Assembly (NCBI GenBank): GCA_964387775.1
Contig: CAYLZO010000143.1
Span: 1 to 13,752, forward strand
Length of the DNA: 13,752 bases
Reading direction: 5' to 3'
Source of the DNA: CAYLZO01 sp964387775
GTDB lineage: Bacteria; Chloroflexota; Anaerolineae; JAAYZQ01
Made by a program: the position numbers and the translations under genes. The number at the start of each line of letters is the position of its first letter. Position 1 is the first letter of the stretch. The notes below the pieces were generated by a model, which saw only the letters and a list, made by a program, of their open reading frames with translations, did no database searches and was not told the origin of the DNA. Positions 1 to 6,568 of this stretch are shown here, in pieces.

Positions 1-28
1 AGCGACGCGGCCTTTGTCTATTGCTCAT
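1..28 (-). CDS. start of an unknown gene running off the left edge
   Basis: On the minus strand an ATG (26-28) opens a frame beginning MSNRQRPRR that is still open at the window edge. An AAAGGA ribosome binding site (complement of positions about 36-41) lies at a suitable distance, and the gene would start 23 bases after the stop of the metallo-beta-lactamase gene, so it would be its operon partner. Only nine codons are visible, so no function can be given. A chance start cannot be excluded. Confidence 0.35.
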
Positions 29-51
29 CTGTCAGTCCTTTCTCGCTCGGC

Positions 52-762
52 TTAGACTTCCACTGTCTCCAACGGTCTCATGGTGCCGATGATCGTGCCC
101 AGCTCCGCCTCGTGGATCGCTTCCGAGAGCTTGCGCGGCGTGCCCTTGAAGTACATCAGCGGGCCGAGGGTCATGCCGCTGTAGTGGGTGGGCACCACGA
201 CGCGGGGCTCGCCCAACAGCCGGAGGGCTTGGGGCGCCTTGCGCGGTCCGATGTGGCGGAAGGGCAGGCCCAGGGCGTGCAGGTCGCCGATGGGCAGCAG
301 CACGGCGTCCAGGTCCCAGCGGTGGCCGATCTGGCGAAAGAGCTCGCGGTCGAGGGAGGTGTCCCCGGCGAAATAGACCGTCCGGTCGCCCTCGACGACG
401 AGGCCCAGTTCGCCGCCGGTGTGTTTGGCCGGCACGGCCGTCAGCCGGATGCCCCGGAACTCGCCGGTCTCCCAGGCGCGCACGCCGCGCAGCGCCCGAA
501 GGCCCAGGCGCGATGCTTTTTGTACCTTGTCGGCCGGCATCCACACCGGCGTGTCGGGGTCCAGGCGTTTGAGTACGCTTGGTGCAAAGTGGTCCAGGTG
601 TGTGTGGGAGATAAAGACGAAATTGGGACGCGGCATCCGCTCGAAGGTGTACGACTTGGGTGCCTGGTGGACGCCAAGCATGCGAAAGACCGGGTCGGTG
701 ACGAGGGTCAGGCCCCTCGTCTCGATAATCGTCATCGACCAGCGGATGTAGGTCAGTTTCAT
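52..762 (-). CDS. metallo-beta-lactamase-fold hydrolase, UlaG/NAPE-PLD-like
   Basis: The 236-residue protein has the metal site of the metallo-beta-lactamase superfamily: the HxHxDH motif as SHTHLDH (H53, H55, D57, H58), H114 in AKHTGG, D134 in AGDTS and H193 in PTHYSG. It also carries the early DPVF segment typical of the UlaG/NAPE-PLD-like (Lactamase_B_2 or B_3) branch. It is therefore probably a soluble zinc- or manganese-dependent hydrolase acting on a phosphodiester, lactone or similar bond; the substrate cannot be read from the sequence. There is no signal peptide. The ATG start is supported by a GCGAGGAG ribosome binding site (complement of 771-778) eight bases upstream. It is divergent from the DUF4058 gene and shares a 99-base intergenic region with it. 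A possible downstream partner begins 23 bases after its stop. Confidence 0.88.
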   Translation of the reverse strand: MKLTYIRWSMTIIETRGLTLVTDPVFRMLGVHQAPKSYTFERMPRPNFVFISHTHLDHFAPSVLKRLDPDTPVWMPADKVQKASRLGLRALRGVRAWETGEFRGIRLTAVPAKHTGGELGLVVEGDRTVYFAGDTSLDRELFRQIGHRWDLDAVLLPIGDLHALGLPFRHIGPRKAPQALRLLGEPRVVVPTHYSGMTLGPLMYFKGTPRKLSEAIHEAELGTIIGTMRPLETVEV

Positions 763-800
763 TAGGGATTCTCCTCGCTACGGTCTGTTTCAAAGAGTGG

Positions 801-829
801 TTGACAGTCCGACGTCTTTATGTTATCAT
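801..829 (+). promoter_or_regulatory. sigma70-type promoter of the DUF4058 gene
   Basis: TTGACA (801-806), a 17-base spacer and TATCAT (824-829) match the housekeeping consensus at 11 of 12 positions. A TG two bases before the -10 (TGT-TATCAT) also makes it an extended -10. Transcription would begin near 836, about 26 bases before the ATG. Confidence 0.8.
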
Positions 830-861
830 GACAGCAGCTTGGCAGCAGAAAGGACCGGTTG

Positions 862-1749
862 ATGGAAAACGAACGTTCAGTTCAATCGTCTGCCTTTCCC
901 GGAATGGACCCATATCTCGAAGCGCCGGACATCTGGCCTGATTTTCATGACGCGTTGGCAGCGACTATTCGGGCCTTGTTGAATGATTCGTTGCCCGCGC
1001 CCTACTACGCCCGCCTGCAAAAGCGCCCGGAGATGGGCATCCTCCTGGGAACCGGTCGCCTCCAGCGCATCGTGCCCGACGTCTCCGTGCTGCGCCGCAC
1101 CCTGTCCGAGGCGCAGCCAACCTATGATAGCTCGTCGGCAGTGGGCATCGCCGTCGTGGATCGGCCGCGGGCCGAGCCCTCGGCCGGCGTCCAGGTGCGA
1201 GTGGACGTCGCGCCCCTGCAGCACCACTTTGTCGAGATCCTCGACGCCGAGCGGGACCACAAGCTGGTCACGCTCATCGAGATTGTCAGCCCTGCCAACA
1301 AGCGCCCCGGCCCCGACCGCCGCGCCTACGAGGCCAAGCAACGAGACGTGCTGGCTAGCGACGCCAACCTGATCGAGTTGGACCTGTTGCGGGGTGGACA
1401 CCGCCTTTTGCCCTATCCCGATCTGGTGGCTGCTGTGGATGAACTGGCCCCCGACTACCTGGTGTTGCTCAACCGCAGCGCCCTGCGCCAGGGCTACTCG
1501 ATGGACTACACACTCTATCCCGTTCACCTGCGCGAGCCTCTGCCCTGCATCCCCGTCCCGTTGGCCGGCGAGGATCCCGACGTGCTGCTCGACGTGCAGA
1601 TAGCCGCCAACCGCGTCTACCATGAGGGGCCGTACCGGCGCATGGTGGACTATAGCGTCGAGCCCGACCCCCCGCTGAGCGAGGAAGACGCCGCCTGGGC
1701 CGACGGCCTGCTCCGCGCCGCCGGGCTGCGCCCCCCGACTTCTGAATAA
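862..1749 (+). CDS. DUF4058 family protein
   Basis: The 295-residue protein begins with the hallmark FPGMDPYLE (residues 12-20), followed by IWPDFHDALAA. It continues with PDVSVLRR (72-79), IEIVSPANK (139-147) and LIELDLLRGGHRLL (170-183), the conserved core of DUF4058. The function of this family is not known to me. The arrangement PD...E(I/V)xSP...K...Y..K resembles the PD-(D/E)XK-like Uma2 family, but that is only a motif-level impression. It has no signal peptide or membrane segment, so it is likely cytoplasmic. The ATG at 862 is preferred over the in-frame TTG at 859 because AAAGGA (849-854) sits seven bases upstream. It is convergent with the tryptophanase gene, 36 bases away, with no obvious terminator between them. 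Confidence 0.85.
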   Translation: MENERSVQSSAFPGMDPYLEAPDIWPDFHDALAATIRALLNDSLPAPYYARLQKRPEMGILLGTGRLQRIVPDVSVLRRTLSEAQPTYDSSSAVGIAVVDRPRAEPSAGVQVRVDVAPLQHHFVEILDAERDHKLVTLIEIVSPANKRPGPDRRAYEAKQRDVLASDANLIELDLLRGGHRLLPYPDLVAAVDELAPDYLVLLNRSALRQGYSMDYTLYPVHLREPLPCIPVPLAGEDPDVLLDVQIAANRVYHEGPYRRMVDYSVEPDPPLSEEDAAWADGLLRAAGLRPPTSE

Positions 1750-1785
1750 CGCATATCCCATCCGCTAATTCCGCGCATCCGTTGT

Positions 1786-3174
1786 TCACACCAACTCGAA
1801 CCGCGCCGTAAAGTGCCGCAAAAAGCGCGTCTCGTAGACGATGCGCAGGCCGCGCAGTTCGTCCCGCTTTTCGTAGAGCCCGATGATCGTATCCGCCACG
1901 TAGTCGAGGTGCGACTGGGTGTAGACTCGGCGCGGGATGGCCAGCCGCACCAGCTCCATGTCAGGATAGACCGTCTCGCCGGTGCCCCCGGAACGGGCGT
2001 CGTCCTCGTGGGCAAACATCACGCTGCCGATCTCGACGGCGCGGATGGCGCCCTCCAGGTAGAGGCCGACGACGAGCGTCTGGCCGGGAAAGTGGGCGCG
2101 GGGCATGTCGGGCAGGAAGCGCAGGGCGTCGAGGTAGACGGCGTGGCCGCCCGGCGGCTCGACGATGGGGATGCCCGCCTCGGTCAATCGGTCGGCCAGG
2201 TACTGGGTGTGGGCCAGGCGGTAGGCCAGGTAGTGCTCGTCCAGCCCCTCCCACAGCCCGCGGGCCACGGCCTCCAGGTCGCGCCCGGCCAGGCCACCGT
2301 AGGTGGGAAAACCCTCACGCAAGATCAACTCCTGCTTGACCCGCTCAAAGATCTCGTCGTCGTTCATGCACAAAAAGCCGCCGATATTGACCAGGGCGTC
2401 CTTTTTGGCGCTCATGGTGCAGCCATCGGCGTAGGAGAACGTCTCGCGGGCGATTTCGAGGGGTGACTTGTCGGCGTAGCCCGGCTCGCGGAGCTTGATG
2501 AAATAGGCGTTCTCGGCGTAGCGGCAGGCGTCGATGAAAAACGGGATGCCGTACTCGTGGTACACAGCTGCCGTCTCGCGGATGTTCTCCATCGAGACCG
2601 GCTGGCCGCCGCCCGAGTTGTTCGTGATCGTGATCATGCCCAGCGGGATCTTTTGCGGGCCGTTTTTTTCGATAAAAGCCCGCAATTTGGCGACATCCAG
2701 GTTGCCCTTGAAGGGGTGGTGGCTGGCCGGGTCCTTGCCCTCGTCGATGACCAGGTCGGCGGCCACGCCGCCCCGGGCCTCGATGTTGGCCCGCGTCGTG
2801 TCAAAGTGCATGTTGCTGGGCACCTGGAGGCGGGGCCGGACCACGACGGAAAAGAGCACGTTCTCGGCGGCGCGGCCCTGGTGGGTGGGCACAAAGTGCT
2901 CGAAGCCAAAGATGCCCTGGATGGCTTTCTCCAGGTTGTAAAAGTTGCGGCAACCGGCGTAAGACTCGTCGCCCCGCATCAGGCCGGCCCACTGGTTGTC
3001 GCTCATGGCCGAGGTGCCGGAATCGGTCAACAAATCGACGTAAATATCCTCGGCGCGGATGAGGAAGGGGTTGTAGCCGGCGTCGGCCAGCAGTTCGGCC
3101 CGCTCCTGGCGGGTGGTCATTTTGATCGGCTCGACGGTCTTGATGCGAAAGGGCTCGGGCAAGAATTCGGCCAT
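1786..3174 (-). CDS. tnaA: tryptophanase (L-tryptophan indole-lyase)
   Basis: This is a 462-residue PLP enzyme of the beta-eliminating lyase family (TnaA, about 471 residues; tyrosine phenol-lyase, about 456). The predicted reaction is L-tryptophan to indole, pyruvate and ammonia. The PLP lysine is K258 in MSAKKDALV; DLLTDSGT (47-54), GDESYAG with the conserved Tyr (Y72), THQGR (97-101) and GGHAVYLDA (342-350) are also present. Much of the backbone resembles tyrosine phenol-lyase (SDNQWAGL, FSYADGCTMS, GGFLCMNDDE, YGGLAGRD). However, the three residues that separate the two activities are all of the tryptophanase type: D125 (Thr124 in tyrosine phenol-lyase), I382 (Arg381) and H454 (Phe448). 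AGGAG lies seven bases before the ATG. The leader is only about 30 bases, with no room for a TnaC-like leader peptide. It is monocistronic here, without a neighbouring aromatic permease. Confidence 0.92.
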   Translation of the reverse strand: MAEFLPEPFRIKTVEPIKMTTRQERAELLADAGYNPFLIRAEDIYVDLLTDSGTSAMSDNQWAGLMRGDESYAGCRNFYNLEKAIQGIFGFEHFVPTHQGRAAENVLFSVVVRPRLQVPSNMHFDTTRANIEARGGVAADLVIDEGKDPASHHPFKGNLDVAKLRAFIEKNGPQKIPLGMITITNNSGGGQPVSMENIRETAAVYHEYGIPFFIDACRYAENAYFIKLREPGYADKSPLEIARETFSYADGCTMSAKKDALVNIGGFLCMNDDEIFERVKQELILREGFPTYGGLAGRDLEAVARGLWEGLDEHYLAYRLAHTQYLADRLTEAGIPIVEPPGGHAVYLDALRFLPDMPRAHFPGQTLVVGLYLEGAIRAVEIGSVMFAHEDDARSGGTGETVYPDMELVRLAIPRRVYTQSHLDYVADTIIGLYEKRDELRGLRIVYETRFLRHFTARFELV

Positions 3175-3209
3175 GGATCGACTCCTTTGTCTCCTTGGTG
3201 TGCGGGTCT

Positions 3210-3238
3210 ATTATACTACAGGCCGGCCGAAAGAGAAA
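3210..3238 (-). promoter_or_regulatory. promoter of the tryptophanase gene
   Basis: On the minus strand a perfect TATAAT (complement of 3210-3215) lies 35 bases before the ATG. Its -35 is poor: TTTCTC at 17 bases (3233-3238), or TTTTCT at 18. A strong -10 with a weak -35 suggests dependence on an activator, which I infer rather than see. The 8-bp palindrome GGCCGGCC (3221-3228) lies in the spacer and could be a protein site or chance. Confidence 0.55.
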
Positions 3239-3271
3239 ACCTGACTCGAGACAGGAGCCGCACGCGCCCCG

Positions 3272-3597
3272 TTACTCCGGCAGCTCTTCGCGGAATGCGG
3301 GGGCCAACATCTGGTCCAAGGGCGGCGGTCGGCGAGCCAGCCCCCCAGGTAGTTGCCCAGGCTGATGCCCGCCAGCACCACGCCGATGATGCCCGTCCAG
3401 GTGTAGAGGGAGACGCCCACGTAGGGGGCCACGATCCGGCCCGCCACCAGCTCCAGGATCATGATGCAGCCGCTGGACACAAAGACGATGAGGTCCGGCT
3501 GCCACAGCCAGGGGTGGCGGAAGGGAACAGCCGGAGCGGTTGCAGACGTGCACTCCTCAGCATCGTCGTGTTGGCTTGCGGGTTCTTCCGCGTCCAT
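3272..3597 (-). pseudogene. remnant of an MFS-like/spermidine-synthase-like fused membrane protein
   Basis: An ATG at 3597, with GAGAGG upstream, opens 20 bases after the rsgA stop. The frame encodes a polar N-terminus and then two hydrophobic segments (about 36-56 and 66-86). These contain LELVAGRIVAPYVGVSLYTW and GNYLGGWLADRRP, which match the opening of polyamine-aminopropyltransferase-like proteins with a fused N-terminal MFS-type membrane domain. Intact members run to several hundred residues. Here the frame is lost directly after ADRRP (around 3320). In the next frame the sequence ends LDQMLAPAFREELPE-stop (TAA, 3272-3274), which looks like a natural C-terminus. The simplest reading is one large internal deletion that kept both ends and shifted frame; without the shift the frame runs on as nonsense to 3211. 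A sequencing or assembly deletion is the alternative. Confidence 0.65.
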
Positions 3598-3617
3598 CGG
3601 GCCTCTCTTCTTCGGGC

Positions 3618-4553
3618 CTATACCTCCTCCAGCATCCGCCAATAGCTCTCGTAGCGCTCCTCGCTGATCTCGCCGGCCTCGACGGCGGCCTTGACGGCGC
3701 AGTCCGGCTCGTGGGTGTGGGTGCAACTCGAAAAGCGGCAGTCGGCCAGGTAGGGGCGCATCTCGACGAAATGCCAGGCTAGCTCCTCGGGCTCGATGTC
3801 AAAAAAGCCCGCCTCGCGCAGGCCGGGCGTGTCGGCCACGTAGCCGCCCTCGTCCAGCGGCCAGAGCCGCACGCCGACCGTGGTGTGACGGCCCTTGCCC
3901 GTCGCCTCGCTGACCTCGCGGGTGGCGAGGCCCAGGTTGGGCTGCACGGCGTTGAGCAGGCTGCTCTTGCCCACGCCCGATGGCCCTGACAAGACGCTCA
4001 CCTGGCAGCAGATCCGGTCGCGCAGGGCCTCGATGCCCAGGCCGGTCTTGGCACTGGTATAGATCACGGGATAGCCGATCTCTTCGTAGAGGCCGAACAG
4101 GCTCCGCGCTTCCTCGATGGGGTCGTCGGCGGCAGCCAGAAGGTCCACCTTGTTGACGCAGATGACGGCCGGCAGGTCGTTGTTCTCGGCCAGGACCAGC
4201 AGGCGGTCGAGCATGCGCAGATTGGGGCTGGGGTCGAGCACGGAAAAAATGAAAACTGCCTGGTCGACGTTGGCGACGATGACGTGCTCGAAGGGCATGT
4301 CGCCGGGGCCAGGGCGTAGGCGGCTCAGTTGCGTCTCGCGCTCCAGTACCTCCTCGATGACGCCCCGGCCCGGGCGCGTCGGCTGCCAGAGGACGTGGTC
4401 GCCGGTGGCGATGAGGTCCGTGTAGAGCCGTTCCTGTTTCAGTCGGCCCCGGACGTTGCAGGTCACCAATTCGCCGTCGGATTGGACCCGGTGTCGCCCG
4501 CTGCGGGCCTGGATGACGATCCCCTCGCGTAGCTCGGACAAATGTGAGCACAT
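3618..4553 (-). CDS. rsgA: ribosome small-subunit-dependent GTPase RsgA (YjeQ/YloQ)
   Basis: The 311-residue protein has the circularly permuted GTPase order diagnostic of RsgA: G4 NKVD (134-137), SAK (G5, 167-169), G1 P-loop GPSGVGKS (190-197), G2 RHTT (222-225) and G3 DTPG (241-244). An OB-fold domain precedes it (about 8-75). A C-terminal zinc knuckle follows, with C272, C277, H279 and C285 in the C-x4-C-x-H-x5-C pattern. RsgA acts late in 30S maturation, releasing assembly factors upon GTP hydrolysis. It is the first gene of a short minus-strand unit with the broken MFS/spermidine-synthase-like gene behind it. The start is uncertain. The ATG at 4553 is the first in frame (a TAG lies three codons upstream), but the purine-rich GAGGGAG abuts it with no spacer. 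A TTG at codon 5 would have a spacing of about 12. Confidence 0.95.
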   Translation of the reverse strand: MCSHLSELREGIVIQARSGRHRVQSDGELVTCNVRGRLKQERLYTDLIATGDHVLWQPTRPGRGVIEEVLERETQLSRLRPGPGDMPFEHVIVANVDQAVFIFSVLDPSPNLRMLDRLLVLAENNDLPAVICVNKVDLLAAADDPIEEARSLFGLYEEIGYPVIYTSAKTGLGIEALRDRICCQVSVLSGPSGVGKSSLLNAVQPNLGLATREVSEATGKGRHTTVGVRLWPLDEGGYVADTPGLREAGFFDIEPEELAWHFVEMRPYLADCRFSSCTHTHEPDCAVKAAVEAGEISEERYESYWRMLEEV

Positions 4554-4598
4554 CTCCCTCTATGGTGGCCCCTCCCATCGCGGGGGGCAAATACGGGC

Positions 4599-4627
4599 AT
4601 TCTAGCACAAAGAGGGCACCGGGTCAA
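4599..4627 (-). promoter_or_regulatory. promoter of rsgA
   Basis: On the minus strand TTGACC (complement of 4622-4627), 17 bases, then TAGAAT (complement of 4599-4604), preceded by TGC so that it is an extended -10. Each hexamer is 5 of 6 to consensus. The leader would be about 40 bases. Around the -10 the block CTCTTTGTGCTAGAATG is almost the same as that before the YibE/F operon. Confidence 0.7.
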
Positions 4628-4660
4628 GCAACTGACGAGCGAGAAAACGAACGGCGCGGG

Positions 4661-4677
4661 GGTGAGGGGCGCTCACC
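4661..4677. promoter_or_regulatory. short inverted repeat between divergent promoters
   Basis: GGTGAG, five bases, CTCACC is a perfect six-base inverted repeat lying between the divergent rsgA promoter and the promoter of the HTH-M1 operon. It could be an operator for either side, or chance in GC-rich DNA. No T-run follows, so it does not look like a terminator. Confidence 0.3.
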
Positions 4678-4705
4678 TCAGTCTTAACCTCAACCTTGAC
4701 CCTCA

Positions 4706-4734
4706 TTGTCAACCACCTGGAAACCTGGTATAAT
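4706..4734 (+). promoter_or_regulatory. extended -10 promoter of the HTH-M1 / M14-M23 / beta-lactamase-fold operon
   Basis: TTGTCA (4706-4711), a 17-base spacer and a perfect TATAAT (4729-4734), preceded by TGG to give an extended -10. Transcription would start near 4741, leaving a leader of about 60 bases. No other promoter is evident before 11140, so this one probably drives all three large genes. Confidence 0.75.
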
Positions 4735-4801
4735 GGCGTCGCTCGCGAAAGTGACCGACGATGACCGCGATTCTAGGACGACGTTGGGTTGATTGGATAG
4801 T

Positions 4802-6553
4802 ATGGCACAGTTGAGAGAGCGGCTGGTGGCCGCCCGAGAAGAAAAAGAACTGACGCTGGAACAGGTAGCCGAGGAAACACGCATCCCGCTGAACTACCTC
4901 GAGGCGCTGGAGGCGGAAGCCTTCGATGCCTTTACCAGCGACGTGCACGCCCGGGGCTTTATGCGCAATTACGCCTCGTACCTGGGCCTCAATGTGGACG
5001 AGCTCCTGGGCGCCTACGATCGAATGCGCGGCGCGCCCCGGCCCAAGCGGGGCTCTGCTTTGACGCCCCGTCCCGTGGCAGAGCAGGCGACTCGATCCCT
5101 GCTCGGGGTGGACGCCCTGCTGGCCCTGGTGGTGATCGGCCTGCTCGGTCTGGCCGCCATCTCGGTCTACCAGCGCCAAAACGGGGTCGCTGTGGAGCCC
5201 ACGGCTCCCCTGCCGCCCACGCCGACGGTCACGCCCAAGCCCATTTACGAGGGCACTTTGTACACTATGGACGTCTATTTGAACTACGACGAGCACAAGC
5301 TCCAGGTGCAGGAGCGCATCGATTATACCAACGTCACCAGCGAGACGCTCCAGAACCTGATGCTCAACGTCTACCCCAATTGTAGCAAAGGGACCTTCAA
5401 GCTCGGAGAAGTCAGGCTCGACATGGATGGGGAATTGGTCCAGCCCGAGGTCTTTCCCCTGGACGTGATGCTGCGCGTGGAACTGCCCCGCGAGCTGGAG
5501 CCGGGCAGGCACGTGGCCCTCTACCTCGACTTTAGCCTCAACTTGCCCAAGATCAATCCCGACGCCGAGTTCAGCCGGGCTAACCTGGGCTATTCGAAGC
5601 GGGCCGTGAGCCTGGGCAACTGGTATCCGGTTCTAGCCGTCTACCGCGAGGACAATGGCTGGTATCCCCTGACCTGCTTTGACATCGGCGACCCCTACGT
5701 GACCGGGGTGGCCGATTACCAGGTGACCATCACCACCACCGAGGGCGTGGTCATTGCCGGGACCGGCTTCGAGACGCGCCAGGAGAACCGCTGGCACTAC
5801 GAAGTGGAGCAGGCCCGGTCCTTTGCCTTTGCCGCCAGCGACCTCTACCAGGTGGCCAGCACCCAGGTGGAAGGCGTGAACGTGCACTCCTATCACTTTC
5901 CCAACAATCAGGAGGCGGGCGAAGTGGCCCTCGAGACGGCGGCCCAGGCCCTGGAACTCTTTACCGAGCTGTACGGCCCCTATCCTTACGCCGATTATCG
6001 CCTGGCCGAGACCGAGTTCGCCGGGGGGATGGAGTTTTCGGGCATGACGTTCCTTGGCTCGGTGTTCTACGACGAGTACGACGGCACGAGCCGCACGCCC
6101 CTGATCCCGCTGACGGCCCACGAGGCGGCGCACCAGTGGTTCTACGGCCTGGTAGGCAACGACCAGGTCACCGAGCCCTGGCTCGACGAGGCGTTCGCCG
6201 AGTACAGCGCCTTTCTCTACTACGAGCGCTACCTGCCCGAGGACACCGATTGGTGGTGGAACTATGCCGTCGACCAGTGGCTGCCGACGGGCATCATCGA
6301 CGCCCGCATCCACGAATACCGCACCAACCGCGACTACTTTGACGCCACCTACCGGCGCGGCGCCCAGTTCGTCCGCGATCTCCGGGAGGTGATGGGCGAT
6401 CCGGCCTTTTTCTCGTTTTTGCAGGAGTACCAGCGCCGCTACGCCTATCAGCTCGTCAACTCGCGGGACTTTTTTGCGCTGGTCCAGGAGTTCACCACGG
6501 CCGACCTGGTGCTCTTGCAGGAAGAGTATTTCCGCCAGCGGGTCTTGCCCTAG
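4802..6553 (+). CDS. RodZ-like HTH-transmembrane protein fused to an extracellular M1 metallopeptidase
   Basis: This 583-residue protein has a clear domain order. Residues 1-75 form a RodZ-type helix-turn-helix (HTH_25; LRERLVAAREEKELTLEQVA, then YLEALEAEAFDAF and ARGFMRNYASYLGL). One transmembrane helix follows (about 102-123), then a Pro/Thr linker (132-147). From about 150 the rest is an M1 (gluzincin) peptidase with GGMEF (408-412, the GAMEN-like exopeptidase loop), zinc motif HEAAH (440-444), third ligand E463 after 18 residues, and the transition-state Tyr in YRRGAQF (Y517). By RodZ topology the HTH is inside and the peptidase outside. All catalytic residues are present, so activity is expected; substrates are unknown. 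ATG 4802 is chosen to fit the HTH; an in-frame TTG lies at 4793, and neither has a strong ribosome binding site. It is first in a three-gene operon, 15 bases before the next start. Confidence 0.9.
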   Translation: MAQLRERLVAAREEKELTLEQVAEETRIPLNYLEALEAEAFDAFTSDVHARGFMRNYASYLGLNVDELLGAYDRMRGAPRPKRGSALTPRPVAEQATRSLLGVDALLALVVIGLLGLAAISVYQRQNGVAVEPTAPLPPTPTVTPKPIYEGTLYTMDVYLNYDEHKLQVQERIDYTNVTSETLQNLMLNVYPNCSKGTFKLGEVRLDMDGELVQPEVFPLDVMLRVELPRELEPGRHVALYLDFSLNLPKINPDAEFSRANLGYSKRAVSLGNWYPVLAVYREDNGWYPLTCFDIGDPYVTGVADYQVTITTTEGVVIAGTGFETRQENRWHYEVEQARSFAFAASDLYQVASTQVEGVNVHSYHFPNNQEAGEVALETAAQALELFTELYGPYPYADYRLAETEFAGGMEFSGMTFLGSVFYDEYDGTSRTPLIPLTAHEAAHQWFYGLVGNDQVTEPWLDEAFAEYSAFLYYERYLPEDTDWWWNYAVDQWLPTGIIDARIHEYRTNRDYFDATYRRGAQFVRDLREVMGDPAFFSFLQEYQRRYAYQLVNSRDFFALVQEFTTADLVLLQEEYFRQRVLP

Positions 6554-6568
6554 AAACCCAACTGCTGT

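Noticed and set aside
877..1761. Minus-strand open frame of 294 codons opposite DUF4058
   Set aside because: Antisense shadow with typical HVEQ/VGxGQ composition; the plus strand has promoter, ribosome site and conserved motifs.
1786..3174. Naming the lyase tyrosine phenol-lyase (tpl)
   Set aside because: Backbone looks alike, but Arg381, Thr124 and Phe448 equivalents are I382, D125 and H454, the tryptophanase set.
2557..3645. Plus-strand open frame of 362 codons
   Set aside because: It lies antisense to tryptophanase, is rich in His/Gly/Val/Gln typical of reversed high-GC coding DNA, and matches no family; the minus strand has all family motifs.
4661..4677. Rho-independent terminator between rsgA and the HTH-M1 gene
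   Set aside because: No T-run, and both neighbouring genes are transcribed away from it, so a terminator would have no purpose.
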